A stretch of DNA of 6,321 nt, from positions 1-6,321 of the forward strand of contig CAMMZE010000065.1 of the NCBI GenBank assembly GCA_946529195.1, given 5' to 3'. The first letter of the stretch is position 1. Each line of letters starts with the position of its first letter. Source of the stretch: an uncultured Lachnospiraceae bacterium (GTDB lineage Bacteria; Bacillota_A; Clostridia; Lachnospirales; Lachnospiraceae). Both the position numbers and the translations under genes were made by a program. Positions 1 through 5,866 of this stretch are shown here, in pieces. The notes below the pieces were generated by a model. The model made no database searches, was not told the origin of the DNA, and saw nothing but the letters and a program-made list of their open reading frames with translations.

Positions 1-2082
1 GACGGCCGCAGCCGTGATGGCGGACGTGACCGTGACGGCCGCGACGGCCGCGACGGTCAGGGAGCAAGAAGAGGAGCACCGGGTCAGAACAGAGGCGGTC
101 AGACAGGCCGCGTCAATATCGGAGCCGCTCTTGGAAAAGATGCACCTCAGACCAAGGATACCAGGGACCGTAAGGGCCATAATAAAGATAACAAGAACCG
201 TGACGCCCGCAGAAATGAACGGGATTACGAAGACAGAGAGAACAAGAAGGGCGGAAAGAACGCTAAGAACACTGCCAGAAATGCGCAGCACGCCAAGAAG
301 CCTGCTCCTGCTCAGAAGGTGGTTGAGAAGATTACCAGCATCGAACTGCCTGAGTCCATTACTCTGCAGGAGCTTGCCGAGAAGATGAAGATCCCTGTGG
401 CACAGGTTGTCAAGAAGATGTTCATGAAGGGCAAGGTATATACACAGAACACACCGCTTACTTACGATGAAGCAGAAGAGATCGCATTTGAGTATGATAT
501 CCTCTGCGAGAAGGAAAAAGTAGTCGATGTGATCGAAGAGATGCTTCGGGAAGAAGAGGAAAATGAAGCCGATATGGTGCTTCGTGCTCCTGTAGTATGT
601 GTTATGGGTCACGTTGACCACGGTAAGACATCCATTCTCGATGCCATCAGAAATACGCACGTAACGCAGGGCGAGGCCGGCGGCATCACCCAGCATATCG
701 GTGCTTATGTTGTTGATGTAAACGGACAGAAGATTACGTTCCTGGATACACCCGGACACGAAGCATTCACAGCAATGCGTATGCGTGGTGCCCAGTCAAC
801 AGATATTGCCATTCTGGTTGTTGCCGCAGATGACGGCGTTATGCCTCAGACAATCGAGGCAATCAGCCATGCAAAGGCAGCAGGCATTGAGATTATCGTA
901 GCCATCAATAAGATCGATAAGCCCGGCGCAAATGTTGACCGTGTTAAGCAGGAACTGACAGAGTATGAACTTGTCTCTGAGGACTGGGGCGGCAAGACCA
1001 TCATGGTTCCGGTATCCGCTAAGACAGGCCAGGGCCTTGACAATCTGCTGGATATGATCCTTCTCGTTGCAGAGATGCTCGAGTTAAAGGCCAATCCCAA
1101 CAGACTTGGCCGCGGTCTGATCCTGGAGGCTAAGCTGGACAAGGGCCGCGGTCCTGTAGCGACCGTTCTTGTACAGAAAGGTACCGTCAGTGTCGGATCC
1201 AATATTTCTGTTGGTACTGCATTCGGACGTATCAAAGCCATGGTGGATGACAAGGGCAAACATGTCAAGAAGGCAGGTCCTTCTACCCCTGTAGAGATTA
1301 CCGGTCTGAATGAAGTTCCTCAGGCAGGCGAAGTATTTGTTGAGACAAGTACGGAAAAAGAAGCCAGAGCTATGGCAGAGAAGTTTATTGTCAAGAACCG
1401 TGAGCAGATGCTTGCAGCTACGACACAGAGACTTTCTCTTGACAGCCTCTTTGATCAGATCAGGGAAGGTCAGATCAAAGAACTCAATATCGTGCTCAAA
1501 GCCGATGTACAGGGCTCTGTAGAGGCAATGAAGCAGAGTCTTGTCAAGCTCTCCAATGATGAAGTAGCCGTTAAGGTGATCCACGGCGGCGTAGGCGCAA
1601 TCAATGAATCCGACGTAACGCTGGCAACCGCTTCTAATGCGATCATCATCGGTTTCAATGTAAAGCCGGATAATCACGCAAAGAATATTGCGGAACAGGA
1701 AAATGTCGATATCAGACTTTATACAGTCATCTACAAGGCCATCGAGGATATCGAGGCTGCTATGAAGGGTATGCTGGAGCCGGAATTCCGCGAGGTAATC
1801 ACCGGACATGCAGAAGTACGTCAGACCTACCGTGTATCCGGTATTGGTACGGTTATCGGCGCATATGTGCAGGACGGCCGTTTTGTCAGAAGCAGCAAAG
1901 TACGTCTGCTGCGTGACAATGTGATCGTTTATGAAGGCAGCCTGGCTTCCCTCAAGAGGTACAAGGATGACGTCAAGGAAGTCAATACCGGTTATGAGTG
2001 CGGTATGACTCTTGAGAAGTACAATGACATCAAAGAAGGCGACATTGTAGAAGCCTACGCGATGGAAGAAGTACCGAGATAG
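1..2082 (+). CDS. infB: Translation initiation factor IF-2, 5'-truncated by window
   Basis: IF-2 is the GTPase that brings initiator fMet-tRNA to the 30S subunit and promotes 50S joining. The frame is open from base 1 without a stop, so the true start lies upstream; 693 residues are visible and the GTG at 319 is only an internal Val codon. Residues 1 to about 105 are a low-complexity linker rich in Arg, Gly, Asp, Asn and Lys. An IF2_N-type domain follows at about 109-160 ([18 protein letters not shown]). The G domain shows all signature motifs: GHVDHGKT at 203-210 (P-loop), [10 protein letters not shown] (switch I), DTPGH at 249-253, NKID at 303-306 and SAK at 339-341. Domains II, C1 ([12 protein letters not shown]) and C2 ([20 protein letters not shown]) follow to a normal C-terminus ending in TAG. 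The TAG lies inside the rbfA Shine-Dalgarno region. Identification is essentially certain; only the N-terminus is missing. Confidence 0.98.
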   Translation, partial: DGRSRDGGRDRDGRDGRDGQGARRGAPGQNRGGQTGRVNIGAALGKDAPQTKDTRDRKGHNKDNKNRDARRNERDYEDRENKKGGKNAKNTARNAQHAKKPAPAQKVVEKITSIELPESITLQELAEKMKIPVAQVVKKMFMKGKVYTQNTPLTYDEAEEIAFEYDILCEKEKVVDVIEEMLREEEENEADMVLRAPVVCVMGHVDHGKTSILDAIRNTHVTQGEAGGITQHIGAYVVDVNGQKITFLDTPGHEAFTAMRMRGAQSTDIAILVVAADDGVMPQTIEAISHAKAAGIEIIVAINKIDKPGANVDRVKQELTEYELVSEDWGGKTIMVPVSAKTGQGLDNLLDMILLVAEMLELKANPNRLGRGLILEAKLDKGRGPVATVLVQKGTVSVGSNISVGTAFGRIKAMVDDKGKHVKKAGPSTPVEITGLNEVPQAGEVFVETSTEKEARAMAEKFIVKNREQMLAATTQRLSLDSLFDQIREGQIKELNIVLKADVQGSVEAMKQSLVKLSNDEVAVKVIHGGVGAINESDVTLATASNAIIIGFNVKPDNHAKNIAEQENVDIRLYTVIYKAIEDIEAAMKGMLEPEFREVITGHAEVRQTYRVSGIGTVIGAYVQDGRFVRSSKVRLLRDNVIVYEGSLASLKRYKDDVKEVNTGYECGMTLEKYNDIKEGDIVEAYAMEEVPR
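25..57 (+). repeat. Short in-frame tandem repeat, Arg-Asp-Gly units in the IF-2 linker
   Basis: The 9-base unit GACGGCCGC (Asp-Gly-Arg) occurs twice in tandem at 34-42 and 43-51. A partial third copy, GACGGT, lies at 52-57, and one more copy of the unit lies at 1-9. The array is in frame with infB and encodes an R-D-G run within the disordered N-terminal linker. The period is a multiple of three, so gain or loss of units would keep the frame. The linker is known to vary strongly in length and composition among IF-2 proteins; the idea that this array is length-variable between strains is inference. Confidence 0.75.
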
Positions 2083-2085
2083 GAG
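2081..2085 (+). promoter_or_regulatory. Shine-Dalgarno of rbfA, overlapping the infB stop
   Basis: AGGAG lies 4 bases before the ATG at 2090. It begins inside the infB TAG stop (2080-2082), so ribosomes finishing infB end directly on the rbfA initiation site. This supports the 2090 start and suggests coupled translation. Confidence 0.75.
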
Positions 2086-2089
2086 AAGT

Positions 2090-2485
2090 ATGAGAAAAAA
2101 CAGTATTAAAAATACAAGAATCAATGCTGAGGTACAAAGGGAACTGAGCAGGATCATTTCCCGGCAGATCAAAGATCCCCGCATCAGCCCCATGACTTCG
2201 GTCGTGGCGGTTGAGGTGGCGCCGGATCTGAAGTCCTGCAAGGCCTATATCAGCGTGCTCGGAGACCAGGAAGCCCTGGAAAACACCATGGCCGGTCTTC
2301 GCAGCGGCGTGGGCTATATCCGCAGGCAGCTTGCCTCGTCCGTGAACCTGCGCAATACTCCCGAGATCACCTTTATCGCGGATCAGTCGATTGAGCACGG
2401 CGTAAGTATGTCCAGAAGAATCGATGAGGTCATTGAGAAGGATGAAATCGCCCGGCAGGGAAGGGAAGAGGATGAAGAAGAATAA
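2090..2485 (+). CDS. rbfA: 30S ribosome-binding factor A (RbfA)
   Basis: RbfA is a small KH-fold protein that binds the immature 30S subunit and assists maturation of the 16S rRNA 5' region, including helix 1; it also matters for cold adaptation. The product is 131 residues, normal for the family. Recognisable segments are the N-terminal helix (RINAEVQRELSRIISRQIKD, then PRIS), the first strand block (VAVEVAPDLKSCKAYISVLG), the helix GVGYIRRQLASSVNLRNTPEI and the ending FIADQSIEHGVSMSRRIDEV. The C-terminus is a short acidic tail (EEDEEE). The start is fixed by a good Shine-Dalgarno overlapping the infB stop. It sits 7 bases after infB, the standard neighbour in many bacteria. Its last 14 bases overlap the next gene. 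Confidence 0.97.
   Translation: MRKNSIKNTRINAEVQRELSRIISRQIKDPRISPMTSVVAVEVAPDLKSCKAYISVLGDQEALENTMAGLRSGVGYIRRQLASSVNLRNTPEITFIADQSIEHGVSMSRRIDEVIEKDEIARQGREEDEEE
2462..2471 (+). promoter_or_regulatory. Shine-Dalgarno-like purine run for nrnA inside rbfA
   Basis: AGGGAAGAGG directly precedes the ATG at 2472; the AGGGA part (2462-2466) has 5-base spacing. The alternative in-frame ATG at 2424 has only a weak AGAAGA upstream and would add 16 residues not expected before the conserved fold, so 2472 is preferred. The same bases encode part of the acidic tail of RbfA. Confidence 0.6.
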
Positions 2486-3431
2486 TATTCTTTCCGCCAT
2501 TGAAAAAGCCGATTCAATCATGATCGCCGGCCATATCAGGCCGGATGGAGACTGTGTCGGCTCCTGCATGGGAACTTATCATTATATCAGGACCAGATAT
2601 CCGGAAAAAAAGGTCCAGGTACGTCTGGAGGAGGTACCCGACAGCTACCGGTGCATTCCGGACAGTGATGTGATCTGCACTGAATACCCGGAAGAGGCAT
2701 CCTGCGATCTTTTTATCGCGGTAGATGTCAGTGATAAAAACAGACTGGGGAAGGCTCTGCCCTATTTTGAACAGGCGGGCCATACCATCTGTATCGATCA
2801 TCATATCAGCAATGAAGGCTTTGCAGATGAAAATCATATCGAGCCGGATGCCAGTTCGGCCGCTGAGGTTCTGGCATGTCTGATGGATGAAGAGGACATT
2901 AACGAAAAGGCGGCTTACGCCCTCTATCTGGGAATGATCTGCGACAGCGGCGTGTTCAAATATGACAGCACCAGCCGCAGAACCATGGATACCGCAGGTA
3001 TGCTGATGGAAAAGGGGATTCCCTTTACACAGATCATCAACGAGGCCTTTTATGAAAAGACCTATCTGCAGAACAGGCTTCTGGGCAAATGCCTGATGGA
3101 CTCGGTGCTTTCTGAAGACGGGGCCATCATTACCTGTATGCTTCCCAGAAGTGTCATGGAAGAATGGGGCGCAGCCAACAGTGATCTTGAGGGAATCGTT
3201 TCCCAGATGCTTCTGACAAAGGGGACAAAAGCCTCCATATTTGCGTCGGAGAATTCTGACGGAAGCTGGAAATTCAGTTTGAGAAGCGGATCAGATGTGG
3301 ATGTATCTGCCGTAGCAGCTGCTTTTGGCGGCGGCGGGCATATCCGGGCTGCAGGATGTACAGTTAAGGCAAATGCGGAGGCTGCCTGCAGAAAGATGCA
3401 TTATATGATCCGGGAGCAGATCCATGTATAA
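2472..3431 (+). CDS. nrnA: DHH-family phosphoesterase, NrnA-type oligoribonuclease/pAp phosphatase
   Basis: NrnA enzymes are cytoplasmic, metal-dependent phosphoesterases that degrade very short RNAs (nanoRNAs) and, in many members, dephosphorylate 3'-phosphoadenosine 5'-phosphate; some also act on linear dinucleotides from cyclic-di-nucleotide turnover. The protein is 319 residues, typical for the family. The DHH domain shows motif I HIRPDGD at 21-27, motif II AVDVSD with Asp85, motif III DHH at 109-111 and motif IV with Asp158 (MICDSGVFKYDS). The C-terminal DHHA1 domain carries FGGGGHIRAAG at 295-305, the substrate-binding glycine loop. All expected metal ligands are present, so it should be active. 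The gene overlaps rbfA by 14 bases and truB by 8. The NrnA name rests on domain order, length and the usual rbfA-nrnA-truB position; exact substrate preference cannot be read from the sequence. Confidence 0.93.
   Translation: MKKNNILSAIEKADSIMIAGHIRPDGDCVGSCMGTYHYIRTRYPEKKVQVRLEEVPDSYRCIPDSDVICTEYPEEASCDLFIAVDVSDKNRLGKALPYFEQAGHTICIDHHISNEGFADENHIEPDASSAAEVLACLMDEEDINEKAAYALYLGMICDSGVFKYDSTSRRTMDTAGMLMEKGIPFTQIINEAFYEKTYLQNRLLGKCLMDSVLSEDGAIITCMLPRSVMEEWGAANSDLEGIVSQMLLTKGTKASIFASENSDGSWKFSLRSGSDVDVSAVAAAFGGGGHIRAAGCTVKANAEAACRKMHYMIREQIHV
3412..3416 (+). promoter_or_regulatory. Shine-Dalgarno of truB inside nrnA
   Basis: GGGAG lies 7 bases before the truB ATG at 3424, within the last codons of nrnA. 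It supports the overlapping start. Confidence 0.6.
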
Positions 3432-4326
3432 CGGCGTTCTGATCATTCGAAAAGAAAAGGGATATACATCAAACGATGTTGTGCAGGTGCTCAGAGGAAT
3501 TCTGAAGCAGAAAAAAATCGGTCATACCGGGACCCTGGATCCGGATGCGGAAGGAGTGCTTCCCGTCTGCCTCGGTCATGCGACAAAACTGGCCGAGATG
3601 CTGACCGCCCAGGAAAAAGAATATGAAGCCGGCATCCGGCTGGGAATCACGACAGACACCCAGGATATGACCGGCAATGTGCTGCAGGAAAGCAGCATGC
3701 AGATTGGATTTGAGCAGCTGAAGGCTGCGGCAGATTCCTTTCTGGGAGACTATATGCAGACGCCTCCTATGTATTCTGCGGTCAAGATCGGCGGGAAAAA
3801 GCTCTATGAGATTGCCCGGAAAGGCAAAGAAATCGACCGGCCGGCCAGAAAAGTGACCATACATTCTCTGGAACTGGCGGATTTTGATTTCCCGCAGGCC
3901 AGACTCTATGTTTCCTGCTCCAAAGGAACCTATATCCGGACCTTGTGCCATGATATCGGCTGTAAGCTTGGATGCGGTGCCTGCATGTCTTCCCTGGTCC
4001 GGATCCGGTCCGGAAGATTCACACTGGATCAGGCAATCACCCTGGATGAGGTGAAGGCGCTGAAAGAGGCTGGAGAGATTGAAGATAAGATTCTTTCTCT
4101 GGAAGAGCTTCTGTCAGATCTGCCGGCAATCAGGGTGAGCAGTCCTACTGTGCACCGGATGCTTCGAAACGGCAACCGGATCGCGGCAGGGGATCTGCAG
4201 GCAGATCCGTCCGTATGCAAAGACGGACAGCTTGTGCGCGCTTATGACGGGGACGGGATCCTGACCGGCGTGTACCAGTGCAGGGAAAGCGACCTGACTT
4301 TCCATGCATATAAAATGTTTATTTGA
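3424..4326 (+). CDS. truB: tRNA pseudouridine(55) synthase TruB
   Basis: TruB isomerises U55 in the T-loop of elongator tRNAs to pseudouridine and helps tRNA folding. The product is 300 residues, normal for a bacterial TruB. Near the N-terminus is GVLIIRKEKGYTSNDVV, then the catalytic loop HTGTLDPDAEGVLP with nucleophile Asp39. Other family blocks are KEYEAGIRLGITTDTQD (Tyr67 in the active site), PPMYSAVKIGGKKLYE at about 114-129 and KGTYIRTL at 167-174, with the conserved Arg172. The last 65 or so residues form the PUA-like C-terminal region. The ATG overlaps the nrnA stop as ATGTATAA, an 8-base overlap that suggests translational coupling. The place between nrnA and ribF is the classic one. 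Two abutting inverted repeats lie in the 3' part (4191-4228). Confidence 0.97.
   Translation: MYNGVLIIRKEKGYTSNDVVQVLRGILKQKKIGHTGTLDPDAEGVLPVCLGHATKLAEMLTAQEKEYEAGIRLGITTDTQDMTGNVLQESSMQIGFEQLKAAADSFLGDYMQTPPMYSAVKIGGKKLYEIARKGKEIDRPARKVTIHSLELADFDFPQARLYVSCSKGTYIRTLCHDIGCKLGCGACMSSLVRIRSGRFTLDQAITLDEVKALKEAGEIEDKILSLEELLSDLPAIRVSSPTVHRMLRNGNRIAAGDLQADPSVCKDGQLVRAYDGDGILTGVYQCRESDLTFHAYKMFI
4191..4228 (+). repeat. Two abutting inverted repeats (potential hairpins) inside truB
   Basis: GGATCTGC (4191-4198) is followed after AG by its exact reverse complement GCAGATCC (4201-4208). As RNA this would give a 7-base-pair stem with a CAGG tetraloop. Directly after it, GTCCGT (4209-4214) pairs with ACGGAC (4223-4228) across an 8-base loop. 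No U-tract follows, so this is not a classical intrinsic terminator, and it is inside coding sequence. Confidence 0.6.
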
Positions 4327-4330
4327 GGTG
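4325..4330 (+). promoter_or_regulatory. Shine-Dalgarno of ribF
   Basis: GAGGTG overlaps the truB TGA stop and lies 9 bases before the ATG at 4340. It favours 4340 over the in-frame ATG at 4304, which lies inside the end of truB and would add 12 residues (MHIKCLFEVSSD) ahead of a normal RibF N-terminus. Confidence 0.65.
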
Positions 4331-4339
4331 TCATCTGAC

Positions 4340-5275
4340 ATGATTTATTATACTGGAACCAGAGACATACAGCTGCAGCATACAGCCGTTGCTCTGGGTA
4401 AATTTGACGGGCTTCACAGAGGGCATCAGCTTCTGTTTGACAAACTGGCCTATTATCAGGAAAAAGGATATCAGACGGTGATTTTCACATTTGATTTCCA
4501 TCCTGCCAATTTATTGAAACATACCAGACAGAATCTGATCTACTCCCATGATGAGAGACTGCGTCTGATCCGTTCGCTCGGTGTGGATGTACTGATTGAG
4601 TTTCCTTTTACGGAGGAAACGGCCCACATGCTGCCGGACACTTTTGTAAGAGAAGTGCTTCTGAAGGCACTGGGCGCAGAAGTGATCGTTGTCGGGGATG
4701 ATTTCCATTTTGGCTACAAGCGGAGCGGAGACGTCCGTTTTCTGAAAGAACATCAGGACGAATACGGCTGCATGATTGACAGTTGTGAAAAGCTTTGCAC
4801 AGAGGATGGCGAAGAGATCAGCGCTACATTGATCCGCAGCATGATCGAGGCCGGAGATATGGAAAGAGCACGCGATCTGCTGGGCCGTCCCTATTCTGTG
4901 ACCGGCAAGGTGGTAAAAGGGTATGGAAATGGCCGCAGCGTGGAGATGCCGACTGCAAATCTGGTCCCCTGCGATGACAAGCTGCTGCCGCCGGACGGGG
5001 TCTATATTTCAGAAACGATTCTTCCCGAAACAGGGCAGGTTCTCAAGTCCCTGACGAATATCGGCTGCAATCCCACCATCGGGGACAAGCTGGACCGCAG
5101 GATTGAGACTTTTATCTTGCAGTACAGCGGGAATCTCTATGAAAAAGAGATCAGTGTCAACCTTTATTCCCGCCTTCGGGGTGAGATCAAATTTGAATCG
5201 CTTGAAAAACTGCGCGAGCAGGTGAGAAAAGATCAGGAAGCGGCAATGGCTTATTTTGGAGAAATGGGAAGATGA
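4340..5275 (+). CDS. ribF: Bifunctional riboflavin kinase/FAD synthetase RibF
   Basis: RibF phosphorylates riboflavin to FMN and adenylylates FMN to FAD. The chosen start gives 311 residues, the usual length. The N-terminal nucleotidyltransferase domain shows GKFDGLHRGH at 20-29 (HxGH-type ATP motif), GDDFHFGYKRSG at 119-130 and ISATLIRSMIEAGD around 160-173. The C-terminal kinase domain begins near GRPYSVTGKVVKGYGNG (182-198). It carries PTAN at 204-207, where Thr205 and Asn207 bind metal and nucleotide in the family, NIGCNPTIG at 240-248, and IETF, whose Glu256 is the probable catalytic base. The end LYSRLRGEIKFESLEKLREQ is typical. Deviations are SATLIR where SSTRIR is usual and SVEMPTANL where LGFPTANL is usual. 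The gene begins 13 bases after truB and shares an ATGA with maf. No FMN riboswitch could fit in the gap, so expression is presumably set by the operon. Confidence 0.96.
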   Translation: MIYYTGTRDIQLQHTAVALGKFDGLHRGHQLLFDKLAYYQEKGYQTVIFTFDFHPANLLKHTRQNLIYSHDERLRLIRSLGVDVLIEFPFTEETAHMLPDTFVREVLLKALGAEVIVVGDDFHFGYKRSGDVRFLKEHQDEYGCMIDSCEKLCTEDGEEISATLIRSMIEAGDMERARDLLGRPYSVTGKVVKGYGNGRSVEMPTANLVPCDDKLLPPDGVYISETILPETGQVLKSLTNIGCNPTIGDKLDRRIETFILQYSGNLYEKEISVNLYSRLRGEIKFESLEKLREQVRKDQEAAMAYFGEMGR

Positions 5276-5850
5276 AAAGACTGATACTTGCTTCCGGTTC
5301 TCCCAGAAGACGAATGCTTCTTGAAGAGGCTGGGCTGGAATTTGAGATCATGGTAAGTGATGCCTCGGAAGAGATTTCCGGGAAAAGCCCAGAGGAGACG
5401 GTAAAGGAGCTGTCCAGGCGCAAAGCCCTGAGCATTGATCCGCTTGCAGAAGGGGAATGCATCATCCTGGCTGCAGATACCGTAGTAGCCTGTGATGATA
5501 TGATTCTGGGAAAACCGGCTGATGAAGCGGATGCATTCAGGATGCTGAGCAGACTGCAGGGACGGACCCACCAGGTCTATACCGGAGTGACGATTCTGCA
5601 GGGACTGCCGGGGCAGAGGAAGTCGCAGACTTTTGCAGTCTGCACTGACGTCACCATGTATGAGGCGTCAGTCCGGGAAATCGAAGCTTATATTAAAAGC
5701 GGAGAGCCTGCGGACAAAGCAGGCGCTTACGCTATACAGGGAAAAGGTTTTTACTTTGTAAAAGAGATTCACGGAGATTACAATAATGTAGTGGGTCTGC
5801 CTACTCTTGCAGTCAGAATGGCTGCAGACCTGTGCGGACTTTATCAGTGA
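5272..5850 (+). CDS. maf: Maf family nucleoside triphosphate pyrophosphatase
   Basis: Maf proteins hydrolyse nucleoside triphosphates to the monophosphate and pyrophosphate; the YhdE-like branch prefers dTTP, UTP and modified pyrimidine nucleotides, a house-cleaning role also linked to septum and division control in Bacillus. The product is 192 residues, normal length. Motifs are LASGSPRRRMLL at 6-17, Glu33 in SDASEE, AADTVV with Asp69 (probable catalytic base), ILGKP with Lys81, and the signature DKAGAYAIQGKG at 148-159, followed by GDYNNVVGLP at 168-177. Arg13, Lys51 and Gln156 fit the dTTP/UTP-type branch, but this subtype call is tentative. Its ATG overlaps the ribF stop as ATGA. GGAG at 5258-5261 is a plausible, somewhat distant Shine-Dalgarno. 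Confidence 0.95.
   Translation: MKRLILASGSPRRRMLLEEAGLEFEIMVSDASEEISGKSPEETVKELSRRKALSIDPLAEGECIILAADTVVACDDMILGKPADEADAFRMLSRLQGRTHQVYTGVTILQGLPGQRKSQTFAVCTDVTMYEASVREIEAYIKSGEPADKAGAYAIQGKGFYFVKEIHGDYNNVVGLPTLAVRMAADLCGLYQ
5625..5672 (+). repeat. Two abutting inverted repeats (potential hairpins) inside maf
   Basis: GCAGACT (5625-5631) and its reverse complement AGTCTGC (5637-5643) flank a 5-base loop. Directly after, ACTGACG (5644-5650) pairs with CGTCAGT (5666-5672) across a 15-base loop. The second arm also includes the palindrome TGACGTCA (5646-5653). There is no following U-tract. Confidence 0.6.
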
Positions 5851-5853
5851 ATG

Positions 5854-5859
5854 AGGAGG
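5854..5859 (+). promoter_or_regulatory. Strong Shine-Dalgarno of the 3' hypothetical gene
   Basis: AGGAGG, the full consensus, lies 7 bases before the ATG at 5867. It is the strongest ribosome binding site in the window and is the main support for the start of the last gene. Confidence 0.8.
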
Positions 5860-5866
5860 AACCGCG

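Noticed and set aside
14..388. A 124-codon + strand frame at the window start
   Set aside because: It is out of frame with infB, Arg/Thr-rich as expected from reading the low-complexity linker in another frame, and has no Shine-Dalgarno.
319..2082. GTG at 319 as the true or an alternative infB start (short IF-2 isoform)
   Set aside because: The frame stays open to base 1 with linker sequence typical of IF-2, and there is no well-spaced Shine-Dalgarno before 319. Internal IF-2 starts are known in E. coli but are not supported here.
1084..2241. A 385-codon open frame on the - strand opposite infB
   Set aside because: It lies antisense to conserved IF-2 domains and the start of rbfA, its product resembles no known family, and I see no convincing ribosome binding site or promoter; it is a shadow of sense codon use.
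3996..4014. GGTCCGGA direct repeat with a CCGGATCCGG palindrome in truB
   Set aside because: It encodes the conserved VRIRSG segment using similar Arg and Ser codons, so coding constraint explains it adequately.
4304..4339. Upstream in-frame ATG for ribF at 4304
   Set aside because: It lies within truB, lacks a good Shine-Dalgarno, and would add residues before the normal RibF N-terminus; 4340 has GAGGTG at 9-base spacing.
4327..4339. Possible FMN riboswitch ahead of ribF
   Set aside because: The gap to truB is only 13 bases, far too short, and none of the conserved riboswitch segments is visible.
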